Assembly (NCBI GenBank): GCA_947499275.1
Contig: CANMNM010000017.1
Coordinates: 1 to 13,357, forward strand
From: Actinomycetota bacterium
GTDB lineage: Bacteria; Actinomycetota; Actinomycetes; S36-B12
Reading direction: 5' to 3'
DNA: 13,357 nucleotides
Every line of letters starts with the position of its first letter. The first letter of the stretch is position 1. Position numbers and translations under genes: made by a program. Below, piece after piece: positions 4,725 through 13,312 of this stretch. The notes under the pieces are model-generated. The model saw only the letters and a program-made list of their open reading frames with translations. It searched no databases and was not told the DNA's origin.

Positions 4725-5639
4725 GTGCAACAGACTGTGCCTTACTCCGCGGTCCTCGACGAACTCGAGGCGGAGGCGATACATATTTATCGTGAGAGCG
4801 CTGCAGCATTTCGGAATCCGGTTCTGCTTTACAGCATTGGTAAGGATTCATCAGTTCTCTTGCATCTCGCAATCAAGGCTTTCTATCCGGCACCATTGCC
4901 TTTTCCGGTCATGCATATAGACACGACCTGGAAATTCAAGGAAATGATTGACTTCCGGGACAGGCGAGCAAAAGAACTTGGACTGGATCTAAGGATCGCT
5001 CAGAACCTCGAGGCGATGGCTGAAGGCGTAACCCCTTTCTCCCACGGAACCCACGAGTACACCCGACTCATGAAAACCGTGGCACTCCGCAAGGGCATCG
5101 ATCGATATGGATTTGATGCAGCCATTGGTGGCGCGCGCCGAGACGAAGAACGCAGCCGCGCAAAGGAACGTATATTTTCACTGAGGGAGCCGGGACACCG
5201 TTGGGATCCGCGAAAGCAGCGACCTGAGTTCTGGCGGACAGCAAATACACAACTCGCTCCGGAGCAATCTATGCGCGTTTTCCCACTTTCGAATTGGACG
5301 GAACTTGACGTTTGGCGCTACATAGAGCGCGAAAAAATTGAAATCCCAGGCCTCTATTTTGCTAAGAAGCGCCCGGTCGTGGAGCGAGGCGGAACTCTGC
5401 TCATGGTCGATGACGAGCGTTTCCCACTCAATGAAGGTGAAGTGCCCGACATGAAGAGTGTTCGTTTTCGTACCCTTGGTTGTTACCCACTATCGGGGGC
5501 GGTTGAATCAACGGCAGACAATCTGGCCGACCTGATCGCAGAAATGGAATCGAGCAAAGTTTCTGAGCGCTCTGGCCGTCTCATTGATGGTGAGGGCGGC
5601 GGTTCCATGGAAGCTAAGAAAGCTGAAGGCTATTTCTAA
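4725..5639 (+). CDS. cysD: sulfate adenylyltransferase subunit 2
   Basis: CysD is the catalytic adenylyl-transferring subunit of ATP sulfurylase: sulfate and ATP give adenosine 5'-phosphosulfate (APS), driven by GTP hydrolysis in CysN. From the GTG at 4725 the product has 304 residues, close to the E. coli length. AGGAG (4713-4717) sits seven bases before this GTG; an in-frame TTG at 4704 lies upstream of that SD and is rejected. Signatures are the PP-loop LYSIGKDSSVLLHLAIKAFYP near residue 36, HIDTTWKFKEM, AIGGARRDEERSRAKERIFS, FPLSNWTELDVWRYI, LGCYPLSGAVES and the C-terminal GSMEAKKAEGYF. The stop and the next start overlap as TAATG, so CysD and CysNC are translated together. Confidence 0.96.
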   Translation: MQQTVPYSAVLDELEAEAIHIYRESAAAFRNPVLLYSIGKDSSVLLHLAIKAFYPAPLPFPVMHIDTTWKFKEMIDFRDRRAKELGLDLRIAQNLEAMAEGVTPFSHGTHEYTRLMKTVALRKGIDRYGFDAAIGGARRDEERSRAKERIFSLREPGHRWDPRKQRPEFWRTANTQLAPEQSMRVFPLSNWTELDVWRYIEREKIEIPGLYFAKKRPVVERGGTLLMVDDERFPLNEGEVPDMKSVRFRTLGCYPLSGAVESTADNLADLIAEMESSKVSERSGRLIDGEGGGSMEAKKAEGYF

Positions 5640-7477
5640 TGAGTGGACAAACTCCAGTACTTCATCTTGTTACCTGTGGGTCAGTCGACGACGGCAAGTC
5701 AACACTGATCGGTCGCTTACTCGTTGAAACCGACAGTGTCCCGATCGACCAATTGGAGTACGCTCGCACGACGAGACGTGGGGGATCAACTGTCCCTGTT
5801 GGTGAAGTTGATTACTCGCTATTGACCGACGGTTTAGAAGCCGAACGCGAGCAGGGCATCACAATCGACGTGGCCTACCGGCACCTCAACTTGCCAAACG
5901 GCAGGCGAGTTTTGATTGCTGATTCACCAGGACACGAGCAGTACACCAGAAATATGGCCGTGGCCGCTTCGAATGGTGATGTTGCGGTTCTACTTGTCGA
6001 TGCTGCTCGTGGGGTTCGTCCACAAACTCATAGACACCTCACAGTTTGCGCTCTTATGGGTGTGCAAACAATTATTGTCGCCGTCAACAAAATGGACCTC
6101 GTCGATTATTCCCATGAGGTCTTTGAGCAAGTAATGGGTGAAGTGCGAACAACCGCCGCACGCCTTGGAGTGCAGCAAATTGATGGAATTCCCGTCAGCG
6201 CTGTCACCGGCGCTAACGTTGCAACTAAATCTGACGCAATGCCTTGGTACAAGGGTGAATCATTATTGGGGGCACTTGCCATTTGGGAGCCAATTGGACG
6301 ACTAGCCGATGAAGGTTTTCGGTTCCCGGTTCAATTCATTGTCCGTGCTGAAGGTAATTTTCGAGGGTACGCAGGAACAGTTGTTGCCGGTTCGGTTCGT
6401 CCAGGAGATGAAGTTGTCGTCGCAGACTCTGGTCGAACAGCCAAAATTGCTCGAATCGTTACCGCTGACAGAGACCTCGATGTAGCAACGTACGGTCAGG
6501 CGGTCACACTCACCTTCGACCATGAAGTTGATGTAACGCGCGGAGATATTTTGGCAGCCGGAACGCCGCTACAGCCCGCCGACCGATTCGGTGTTGACAT
6601 GGTGTGGTTGGGTGAAGAACCGTTGGCGCACGGCCGCTCTTACCTGCTGATCTCTGGTTCTCGTTCAGTCCCCGCCACGGTTACTAACGTGAGGCATCGT
6701 CTTGATGTCGTCTCTGGGCATGAGCATGCCGCTCGAGTACTGAACATGAACGACATAGGGCGAGTAGAGATCGCGACAGATCGACCAATCCCCATGGATC
6801 CATACACATTATGTAGGGACACGGGCGGGTTTTTGCTTGTGGACAGAGTGACCGCGGACACTGTCGCTGCTGGACTTTCTCGACACGCTATGCGTCGGGC
6901 GTTCAATGTTGTTCCACACGTCTACGACGTTGATCATGAAGCACGTGCTTCGCTAATGGGCCATCCTGCTCGAGTTGTATGGCTCACTGGACTTTCCGGC
7001 TCAGGCAAGTCAACGATCGCCGATGCGGCCGTGCGTAAATTGCATGCGATGGGGATCCACACCTACGTTCTCGATGGTGACAATATGCGAACCGGGTTGA
7101 ATAAAGACTTGGGATTTACTCCGGAAGATCGCGCGGAAAATGTGCGTCGCGTAGCTGAAGTGAGCAAACTCATGCGGGACAGTGGGGTTGTTGTATTCGT
7201 TGCGCTGGTATCCCCATTCCGCTCTGATCGCGAGACCGCAGCGACCCTTTTCGACAAGGGAGACTTCATCGAGGTCTTCGTTGACACCCCGGTTGATGTA
7301 TGTTCCAAGCGCGACCCTAAGGGGCTCTATGCTAAGGCCGCGGCAGGTAATTTACCCAATATGACAGGTGTTGGGCAGGCCTATGAACCGCCGTTGAATC
7401 CCGACTTAATTGTTCATGGCACCGGTGATGTTGAGGCGAGTGCTGACCGACTCGTTGCTGCGATTTTGGAGGCTTAG
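5639..7477 (+). CDS. cysNC: bifunctional sulfate adenylyltransferase subunit 1 / adenylylsulfate kinase (CysN-CysC fusion)
   Basis: The 612-residue protein joins two enzymes. Residues 1 to about 430 are the CysN GTPase, which powers APS synthesis by CysD: G1 GSVDDGKST (14-22), switch region EREQGITIDVAYR (69-81), G3 DSPGHE (95-100), G4 NKMD (150-153), then two beta-barrel domains. Residues about 440-612 are APS kinase (CysC), which makes PAPS: P-loop GLSGSGKST (451-459), DGDNMRTGLNKDLGF (479-493), VSPFRSDR, and KRDPKGLYAKAAAGNLPNMTG (558-577). All nucleotide-binding motifs look intact. Where many family members have DGDNVRHGL this protein has Thr for His, which I regard as family variation. 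The fusion is known in other actinobacteria, including mycobacteria. No later sulfur gene (cysH, sulfite reductase) is in the window. The ATG overlaps the cysD stop by one base, and the pheS SD lies in its last codons. Confidence 0.96.
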   Translation: MSGQTPVLHLVTCGSVDDGKSTLIGRLLVETDSVPIDQLEYARTTRRGGSTVPVGEVDYSLLTDGLEAEREQGITIDVAYRHLNLPNGRRVLIADSPGHEQYTRNMAVAASNGDVAVLLVDAARGVRPQTHRHLTVCALMGVQTIIVAVNKMDLVDYSHEVFEQVMGEVRTTAARLGVQQIDGIPVSAVTGANVATKSDAMPWYKGESLLGALAIWEPIGRLADEGFRFPVQFIVRAEGNFRGYAGTVVAGSVRPGDEVVVADSGRTAKIARIVTADRDLDVATYGQAVTLTFDHEVDVTRGDILAAGTPLQPADRFGVDMVWLGEEPLAHGRSYLLISGSRSVPATVTNVRHRLDVVSGHEHAARVLNMNDIGRVEIATDRPIPMDPYTLCRDTGGFLLVDRVTADTVAAGLSRHAMRRAFNVVPHVYDVDHEARASLMGHPARVVWLTGLSGSGKSTIADAAVRKLHAMGIHTYVLDGDNMRTGLNKDLGFTPEDRAENVRRVAEVSKLMRDSGVVVFVALVSPFRSDRETAATLFDKGDFIEVFVDTPVDVCSKRDPKGLYAKAAAGNLPNMTGVGQAYEPPLNPDLIVHGTGDVEASADRLVAAILEA

Positions 7478-7478
7478 G

Positions 7479-8579
7479 TTGTCAGCTCCCAATAAGTCAT
7501 TTGATCCGAAGCAAGTGTCCGCGCTCAATGCTGATTCCGTTGACGAAATGGTCGCCGGCGCACTCTTGGCATTCAGCGCGGCGGTAGATTTGGATTCCCT
7601 CAAGGTCGCCAGACTCGAACATTTCGGTGACCGTTCCCCAATAGCTTTGGCAAATCGGGAAATTGGAGCGTTGCCACCTGCCGCAAAGGCCGAAGTGGGA
7701 AAAAGAATCGGAGAAGCTAAAGCACGGATCAAAGACGTACTGGAGCTGCGTGAAATTGAACTCACCCAAATCCGCGACAACGAAGTTCTCCTCTCCGAAA
7801 AGGTTGACGTCAGTGTCCCCGTAGATCGAGTCAAACGTGGAGCGCGCCATCCGCTTACCACACTCATGGAGCGACTTTCTGACGTGTTTATTGCCATGGG
7901 ATACGAAATTGCTGAGGGACCAGAGTTAGAACTCGAGTGGGCAAATTTTGATGCACTGAATTTTCCTAAGGACCATCCTGCGCGACTTATGCAGGACACG
8001 TTTTTTGTCGAAAGCCCCGACTCTGGGGTTGTTTTAAGGACCCACACCTCACCGATCCAAGTACGGGCGATGTTGGAGCGGGATCTGCCGATCTATGTCG
8101 TAGCTCCAGGTCGAGTTTTTCGAACAGATGAACTTGATGCAACCCACACCCCTGTGTTCCACCAAATAGAGGGTTTAGCCGTTGATTTGGGTTTAACCAT
8201 GGCCGACCTGCGCGGAACTTTGAATCATTTGGCTCACGTAATGTTTGGCCCGGAGATCGACATTCGCTGGCGCCCATCTTTTTTTCCCTTCACGGAACCC
8301 AGTGCAGAAGTCGATCTAAGGTGCTTTGTGTGTTTGGGTAATTCCAATACAACCGAGTGCCGTGCTTGCGGTGGTGAAGGCTGGATCGAGTGGGGTGGCT
8401 GCGGAATGGTGAACCCTAAAGTCTTACGAGCGGTGGGAATCGATCCTGAGGTGTACTCGGGTTTTGCCTTTGGAATGGGAATTGAACGAACCTTGATGTT
8501 CCGCAGTGGAGTTGCTGACATGCGCGACATGGTTGAAGGCGACATACGCTTCACGGCTGCATTCGGCATGGAGGCTTGA
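7479..8579 (+). CDS. pheS: phenylalanyl-tRNA synthetase alpha subunit
   Basis: PheS is the catalytic half of the (alpha-beta)2 enzyme that charges tRNA-Phe. The TTG at 7479 has GGAGG (7468-7472) six bases upstream and gives 366 residues, the usual length. A longer in-frame reading from 7410 overlaps cysNC and is rejected. Residues about 1-95 form the N-terminal coiled-coil that contacts tRNA. The class II core starts at HPLTTLMERLSDVF (from 124), with motif 2 GRVFRTDELDATHTPVFHQIEG (211-232) and motif 3 GMGIERTLMF (332-341). Between them CFVC...CRAC (Cys282, 285, 294, 297) forms a four-cysteine insert typical of actinobacterial PheS, possibly metal-binding. The start follows the cysNC stop after one base, and the stop overlaps the pheT ATG. 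Confidence 0.96.
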   Translation: MSAPNKSFDPKQVSALNADSVDEMVAGALLAFSAAVDLDSLKVARLEHFGDRSPIALANREIGALPPAAKAEVGKRIGEAKARIKDVLELREIELTQIRDNEVLLSEKVDVSVPVDRVKRGARHPLTTLMERLSDVFIAMGYEIAEGPELELEWANFDALNFPKDHPARLMQDTFFVESPDSGVVLRTHTSPIQVRAMLERDLPIYVVAPGRVFRTDELDATHTPVFHQIEGLAVDLGLTMADLRGTLNHLAHVMFGPEIDIRWRPSFFPFTEPSAEVDLRCFVCLGNSNTTECRACGGEGWIEWGGCGMVNPKVLRAVGIDPEVYSGFAFGMGIERTLMFRSGVADMRDMVEGDIRFTAAFGMEA

Positions 8580-11050
8580 TGAAACTTCCTATTTCTTGGA
8601 TCAAAGAGTTCGCCCCAGTTCAAGCAAGTGCGCGAGAGATAGCCGAAGCATTGATCAATGCGGGCTTAGAAGTTGAAGGCATCGAGACACTCGGCGCCGG
8701 TGTAACTGGGACACTGGTAATAGGTCGAGTGCTGGAAATTGAGGAACTTACGGAATTCAAAAAGCCCATCCGCTGGTGTCAAGTTGATTTAGGCACGCAG
8801 ATTCGAGGGATTGTTTGTGGTGCGACAAACTTCGCCGTGGGTGATTTTGTTGTTGTTGCAGAACCCGGCGTCACGCTTCCAGGTGATTTCACTATTACCT
8901 CGCGTGAAACATACGGTCACGTCTCCGACGGCATGATCTGTTCCGAACGCGAAATGGGACTTGGGCAGGATCACGCCGGGATCATGATCCTGGAGGGGGT
9001 TACTCCCGGACAGAATGCAAATGAGTTGTTGGGAATCGGTGAGGAGATCCTCGATATTGCGGTAACTCCTGATCGGGGATACGCATTGTCGATTCGGGGC
9101 GTTGCGCGAGAAGTGGCCACGGCATTTGAAGTGGAATTCCGGGACCCTGCGATCAGCTGGAGTCCGGATCTAGTTGCTCCGTCAATCGGGTTCGAACCGC
9201 ATGATTGCGTAATTGACGACTTCAGTGCATGCGAATTGCTTACTCTGCGCACTATTCATGGTTTTAATCCCGATGCGCCAACCCCTCGTTACATGGTGGC
9301 CCGATTGCAGGCCTGTGGGATTCGTAGCATTTCACTTGCTGTTGACATAACCAACTACGTCATGATGGAACTGGGTCAGCCGACCCACGCTTTTGACTTA
9401 GCTAAGCTCAATGGCCCGCTGCGCGTGCGGCGCGCTAGCCCCGGGGAAAAACTAGAAACTCTTGACCACGTTGTTCGAAATCTCTCCCCACTCGATTCAG
9501 TGATCGCTGATTCCAGCGGCCCCATTGGACTTGCCGGGACAATGGGGGGACTTACGACAGAAATTGATGAATTTACGACTGGTATAGCACTCGAAGCTGC
9601 ATTTTTCCCAGCATCGACGGTCGCTGGAAATTCGAGGCGGCATAAGATTTCAAGCGAAGCATCCCGTCGTTTTGAACGGGGGATCGATCGAGAGATTGCT
9701 CCGATCGCCTCCGCGCGTGCATGTGCTCTGCTAATCGAACATGGTGGTGGAAGCTATGCCGGCATGTGCGCGGTTGAATCGCCAATGTCAGACAACGTCA
9801 TCGAATTTGACCTTGAGCTCCCCACTCGCACAGCAGGAATGGTCATCGATCACGAAACGGTCATTGACAAACTTGAAGCGATCGGTGCAAATTATGCCCG
9901 AACAGACTCGCAGTTCATTGCGGTTACTCCACCAAGTTGGCGTCCAGATCTGACCCAGCCGGCTGACCTCGTCGAAGAAGTCGTCCGACTTGTCGGGTAC
10001 GAGAAGCTTCCTTCAACTTTGCCAACCGCACCCGCTGGTCGGGGCTTAACTCAGGAACAACGCCTGCGTCGTCGAATCGGTAATCTCTTGGCCGGTCGCG
10101 GAATGCACGAGATCCGCGCGTATCCCTTTATTGGCGCAACCGATTTTGACGCAATGCGATTCCCAGCAAATGACTCGCGTCGTAAGTCACCAACCTTGGT
10201 GAATCCGTTGTCAGAACTTGCGCCCCAAATGCGTTCAACGCTCTTACCCGGAATGCTTTCTATCGCTATGCGAAATGTGGGTCGAGGAGAAAATGACTTA
10301 GCACTATTTGAGCTGGGTTCAGTATTTCTCGGTGAGGCGGCTTCAGGCGGCTTTGACCCAGGTGTGGAAACCCGACCGACTGAGCTCATTTGGAAGCAAA
10401 TGCAGTCTGCTCTCCCGACCCAACCTGAGCACTTGGGTGTGGTTATGAGTGGTGCGTTGGAGTCCGCTGGGGTTTGGGGGAGTCCTCGCATTGCGACCTG
10501 GCGGGATTCAATTGACGCGGTTTTAGTTGTTGCCAATGAACTCGGGGTCAACGTCGAAGTGCGCACAGGAAGTGATCCAAGTTTTCACCCGGGCCGATGT
10601 GCTGAAATGGTGCTGGCAGACACGTTGAAGGTTGTTGGTTTTGCGGGAGAATTGCACCCCACCGTTGTTGAACATTGGAATCTTCCCAAACGCAGTTGCG
10701 CCGCTGAAGTTGATCTCAGTGCCTTGTTAAAGGCTGCGGTTACCAGTGCCACGGCACCTGTTTTCTCTAACTCTCCTGTCGCTAAAGAAGACTTGGCGTT
10801 TGTGGTTGACAGAGCATGTCCCGTTGCGGAGGTTCAAGCGTGTATCCGGGCGGCCGGTGGGGAACTTTTAGAGTCCGTACGGCTCTTTGATGTCTATGAA
10901 GGTGATCAAATTCCACCGAGTCACAAATCACTCGCATTTGCCCTTCGTTTTCGCGGAGAGGGTCAAACTTTGTCTCCGCAGGAACTCCAAAATCTCCGAA
11001 CCCAAATCGTCACAGCGGTAGCTGAACAAGTGGGCGGCACGCTTAGATAA
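8579..11050 (+). CDS. pheT: phenylalanyl-tRNA synthetase beta subunit
   Basis: The 823-residue product has the full bacterial PheT layout. MKLPISWIKEFAPV starts domain B1. The OB-fold tRNA-binding domain runs from about 43 to 150 (GRVLEIEELTEFKKPIRWCQVDLG, VSDGMICSERE). The B3/B4 editing module covers about 200-395 (VDITNYVMMELGQPTHAFD, RRFERGID). B5 lies near 404-480 (PPSWRPDLTQPADLVEEVVRLVGYEKLP). A catalytic-like core follows (YPFIGATDFDAM, LVNPLS, MRSTLLPGML). The C-terminal FDX-ACB domain runs from about 728 (SPVAKEDLAFVVD, SLAFALRFRGEGQTL) and binds the tRNA anticodon stem. The subunit also edits misacylated Tyr-tRNA-Phe. The ATG at 8579 overlaps the pheS TGA, with GGAGG four bases upstream; an adjacent TTG at 8576 is less likely. 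No terminator is visible in the 43 bases before argC. Confidence 0.96.
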   Translation: MKLPISWIKEFAPVQASAREIAEALINAGLEVEGIETLGAGVTGTLVIGRVLEIEELTEFKKPIRWCQVDLGTQIRGIVCGATNFAVGDFVVVAEPGVTLPGDFTITSRETYGHVSDGMICSEREMGLGQDHAGIMILEGVTPGQNANELLGIGEEILDIAVTPDRGYALSIRGVAREVATAFEVEFRDPAISWSPDLVAPSIGFEPHDCVIDDFSACELLTLRTIHGFNPDAPTPRYMVARLQACGIRSISLAVDITNYVMMELGQPTHAFDLAKLNGPLRVRRASPGEKLETLDHVVRNLSPLDSVIADSSGPIGLAGTMGGLTTEIDEFTTGIALEAAFFPASTVAGNSRRHKISSEASRRFERGIDREIAPIASARACALLIEHGGGSYAGMCAVESPMSDNVIEFDLELPTRTAGMVIDHETVIDKLEAIGANYARTDSQFIAVTPPSWRPDLTQPADLVEEVVRLVGYEKLPSTLPTAPAGRGLTQEQRLRRRIGNLLAGRGMHEIRAYPFIGATDFDAMRFPANDSRRKSPTLVNPLSELAPQMRSTLLPGMLSIAMRNVGRGENDLALFELGSVFLGEAASGGFDPGVETRPTELIWKQMQSALPTQPEHLGVVMSGALESAGVWGSPRIATWRDSIDAVLVVANELGVNVEVRTGSDPSFHPGRCAEMVLADTLKVVGFAGELHPTVVEHWNLPKRSCAAEVDLSALLKAAVTSATAPVFSNSPVAKEDLAFVVDRACPVAEVQACIRAAGGELLESVRLFDVYEGDQIPPSHKSLAFALRFRGEGQTLSPQELQNLRTQIVTAVAEQVGGTLR

Positions 11051-11066
11051 GGCCCCTCCATCATTT

Positions 11067-11095
11067 ATATGCGCATATGTGTATATTACGCATAT
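11067..11095. promoter_or_regulatory. two overlapping palindromes before argC, probable ArgR operator (ARG boxes)
   Basis: ATATGCGCATAT at 11067-11078 is a perfect 12-bp palindrome. It shares ATAT with a second, 21-bp dyad: ATATGTGTA (11075-11083), a TAT centre, and TACGCATAT (11087-11095), eight of nine positions symmetric. Tandem AT-rich palindromes of this size just before argC are what ArgR/AhrC operators look like. The second dyad covers the -10 element and the first bases of the argC ATG, so a bound repressor would block the promoter directly. ArgR itself is not in the window, and the exact consensus for this organism is unknown. Confidence 0.6.
11082..11087 (+). promoter_or_regulatory. 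argC -10 element, leaderless-type promoter
   Basis: TATATT matches the -10 consensus well and ends six bases before the argC ATG at 11094. Transcription would begin at the start codon itself. There is no SD before this ATG, in contrast to almost every other gene here. No good -35 box is present. The element lies at the centre of the ARG-box-like dyad. Confidence 0.6.
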
Positions 11096-12146
11096 GAGGG
11101 TATCAATTGCTGGAGCATCCGGCTATGCCGGTGGAGAGTTACTGCGGTTATTAGAGGTCCATCCGCACTTTGAGGTTGTTGCGGCCGCGGCGCATTCATC
11201 CGCAGGGGAGCGGGTAGATTCCCTGCACCCGGCGCTTGCCCCGTCTCGGATCGGCTCACTTGAGATGTGTTCAACAAGCGTGGATCAGCTAAAGGCTGAC
11301 ATTGTTTTTATTGCGCTGCCACGTGGCGAGTCTGCCGCACTTGCTACCGGACTCCTCGCCGCTAACCCTCATCAGATGATCGTCGACCTCGGCGCAGACT
11401 TCAGGCTAGGGGACCCGCTGGCTTGGGAGCGGTATTACGGAGGAAACCACGCAGGAAAATGGACATACGGGCTTCCAGAACTAGCTCAACAGCGTGAAGT
11501 GATTGCCGCTTCAACCACAATTGCTAACCCCGGGTGCTACGCAACAGCAATTTCATTGGCGAGCGCACCTGCCGTGTCGGCTCACTTGATGGGTAATTCC
11601 TTAACGGGTAATTCGGTGATCAATGTGGTCGCTGCCAGCGGAACAACCGGTGCGGGGCGAGTACCCAGCCCATCGCTGATTGCCTCTGCGGTAATGGGAT
11701 CCATCAGTGCGTACAAGATTGGCGGAATTCACCAACACACACCGGAAATCGAGCAGGTTCTCCACTCCATTTGGCCAGAAGCCAACATGCGTATCAGTTT
11801 CACACCGTTGTTAGCTCCTATGCCGCGTGGAATCATTGCGACGTGCACCAGTTCAATGTGCGCCGACATCGACACAGATCCGCATGAAATCTATCGTGAG
11901 TATTTCAAAAACTCTCCGTTCGTATCAGTGCTCGGACAAGGTCAAATGCCGAATACGGGAAGTGTCCTGGGAAGTAATTACGTTCAACTTAGCGTGAATG
12001 TTGATGAACATGCCGGGCAGCTCGTCGTTATTGCCACACTGGATAACTTGGTGAAGGGCGCTGCCGGGCAGGCCATCCAAAACGCAAATATCATGTGCGG
12101 TTACTTGGAAACAACCGGTTTATTGCAAACAGGTGTATCGCCGTGA
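11094..12146 (+). CDS. argC: N-acetyl-gamma-glutamyl-phosphate reductase
   Basis: ArgC reduces N-acetylglutamyl phosphate to the semialdehyde with NADPH, the third step of arginine synthesis. The ATG at 11094 gives 350 residues, the normal size. An in-frame GTG at 11079 lies within the operator and upstream of the -10 element and is rejected. The product begins with the Rossmann motif MRVSIAGASGYAGGELLRLL. The catalytic cysteine is Cys148 in NPGCYATA, and GGIHQHTPEIEQ supplies the conserved histidines of the active site. VDLGADFRL and NLVKGAAGQAIQN are further family signatures. The stop overlaps the argJ GTG by four bases (GTGA). Regulation by arginine through ArgR is inferred from the palindromes at its start. 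Confidence 0.96.
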   Translation: MRVSIAGASGYAGGELLRLLEVHPHFEVVAAAAHSSAGERVDSLHPALAPSRIGSLEMCSTSVDQLKADIVFIALPRGESAALATGLLAANPHQMIVDLGADFRLGDPLAWERYYGGNHAGKWTYGLPELAQQREVIAASTTIANPGCYATAISLASAPAVSAHLMGNSLTGNSVINVVAASGTTGAGRVPSPSLIASAVMGSISAYKIGGIHQHTPEIEQVLHSIWPEANMRISFTPLLAPMPRGIIATCTSSMCADIDTDPHEIYREYFKNSPFVSVLGQGQMPNTGSVLGSNYVQLSVNVDEHAGQLVVIATLDNLVKGAAGQAIQNANIMCGYLETTGLLQTGVSP

Positions 12147-13312
12147 GTGTGACCGAGCCCATCGGATTCAACGCTTCAGGCGTGGCTGCCGGCTTGAAAT
12201 CCAGCGGAGCAAAAGACGTTGCACTCGTGGTGAACATTGGGCCGAAAGCTCATTCGGCTGCCGTTTTTACCACGAATCGTTTTGCCGCAGCCCCGGTAAT
12301 ATGGTCGCGGCAAATTCTCTCTGGGGGCGACGGTCGGGTAGTTGTATTGAATTCCGGAGGAGCAAATGCCTGCACCGGTCCTGAAGGCTTCCTTGACACG
12401 CACCTAACCGCAGAATTCGTAGCGTCGGAACTCAGCAAAGTGGGTGAAGGTGAATTCGGTGCTGGCGAAGTATTCGTGTGCTCCACCGGATTAATTGGTG
12501 AACGACTCAATATGCGTGTACTCGAGGGTGGAGTGAAATCCGCAATCACCGAGTTGTCGCCAAAGGGTGGGATCATGGCTGCGGAAGCAATCATGACAAC
12601 TGACACGAAATATAAAGTTTCAGCGGTGAATGACCATGGATACACGATTGGCGGCATGGCTAAAGGCGCAGGGATGCTCGCTCCCGGCATGGCGACAATG
12701 CTTTCTGTGATCACAACGGACGCCGACGTTGACCCCGATTTCTTACAGCAGGCACTGAGTGCGGCTACCTCCCAAACATTTGACCGGTTGGACTCAGACG
12801 GTTGCATGTCGACAAACGACACTGTTATTTTGTTAGCAAATTCGGCAAGTGGAGTTGCCCCCGACCCAGAACAATTCCAGGCAGATCTCATCAAGGTGTG
12901 TGAGGAATTAGCCCAACTTCTGATGGCAGATGCTGAAGGAGCAACCAAAGAAATTCACATAGAAGTTGTTGGGGCCCGCGACGAAAGTGATGCAGTGATG
13001 GTGGGGCGAGCTGTATCACGCAGCAATTTATTCAAATGTGCCATGTTCGGTGAGGATCCCAACTGGGGTCGGATCCTGTCAGCGGTTGGTACAACAACGG
13101 CATTTTTTGAGGCTGATCAAGTTGATGTCAGTATTAACGGAGTGAAGATCTGTGCCGCTGGGGGAGTCGGCGAAGATCGTTCCCAAGTTGATCTCACACA
13201 GCGACACATTGATGTCCTGATTGATCTACACGCCGGAACGCATCGGGCCTTGATCCGAACAAATGACTTGTCGATCGGTTACGTCGTTGAGAATTCGGAG
13301 TATTCAACATGA
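12143..13312 (+). CDS. argJ: bifunctional ornithine acetyltransferase / N-acetylglutamate synthase
   Basis: ArgJ moves the acetyl group from N-acetylornithine to glutamate, closing the cyclic arginine pathway; bifunctional forms can also use acetyl-CoA. The GTG at 12143 overlaps the argC stop as GTGA and has AGGTG (12131-12135) seven bases upstream, giving 389 residues. An in-frame ATG at 12095 lies inside argC and is rejected. The precursor cleaves itself before the nucleophilic Thr185 in KGAGMLAPGMATML. Other signatures are VVLNSGGANACTG, VCSTGLIGERL, DSDGCMSTNDTVILLANSASG and MFGEDPNWGRILSAVG. Whether it also makes acetylglutamate from acetyl-CoA cannot be read from sequence. The stop overlaps the argB ATG as ATGA. 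Confidence 0.96.
   Translation: MSVTEPIGFNASGVAAGLKSSGAKDVALVVNIGPKAHSAAVFTTNRFAAAPVIWSRQILSGGDGRVVVLNSGGANACTGPEGFLDTHLTAEFVASELSKVGEGEFGAGEVFVCSTGLIGERLNMRVLEGGVKSAITELSPKGGIMAAEAIMTTDTKYKVSAVNDHGYTIGGMAKGAGMLAPGMATMLSVITTDADVDPDFLQQALSAATSQTFDRLDSDGCMSTNDTVILLANSASGVAPDPEQFQADLIKVCEELAQLLMADAEGATKEIHIEVVGARDESDAVMVGRAVSRSNLFKCAMFGEDPNWGRILSAVGTTTAFFEADQVDVSINGVKICAAGGVGEDRSQVDLTQRHIDVLIDLHAGTHRALIRTNDLSIGYVVENSEYST

Noticed and set aside
7073..7120. Thr instead of His in the DGDN-x-R-H/T-GL motif of the APS kinase domain as a sign of inactivity
   Set aside because: P-loop, DGDN, RDPKGLY and the FTG-like NMTG region are intact; the position appears variable among homologues, so loss of function is not supported.
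7406..8047. 213-codon minus-strand ORF under pheS
   Set aside because: It is a Ser/Arg-rich shadow of pheS; the plus frame has unmistakable PheS motifs.
12250..12948. 232-codon minus-strand ORF under argJ
   Set aside because: It is antisense to well-conserved argJ sequence, with Ser/Pro-rich shadow composition and no plausible start context.
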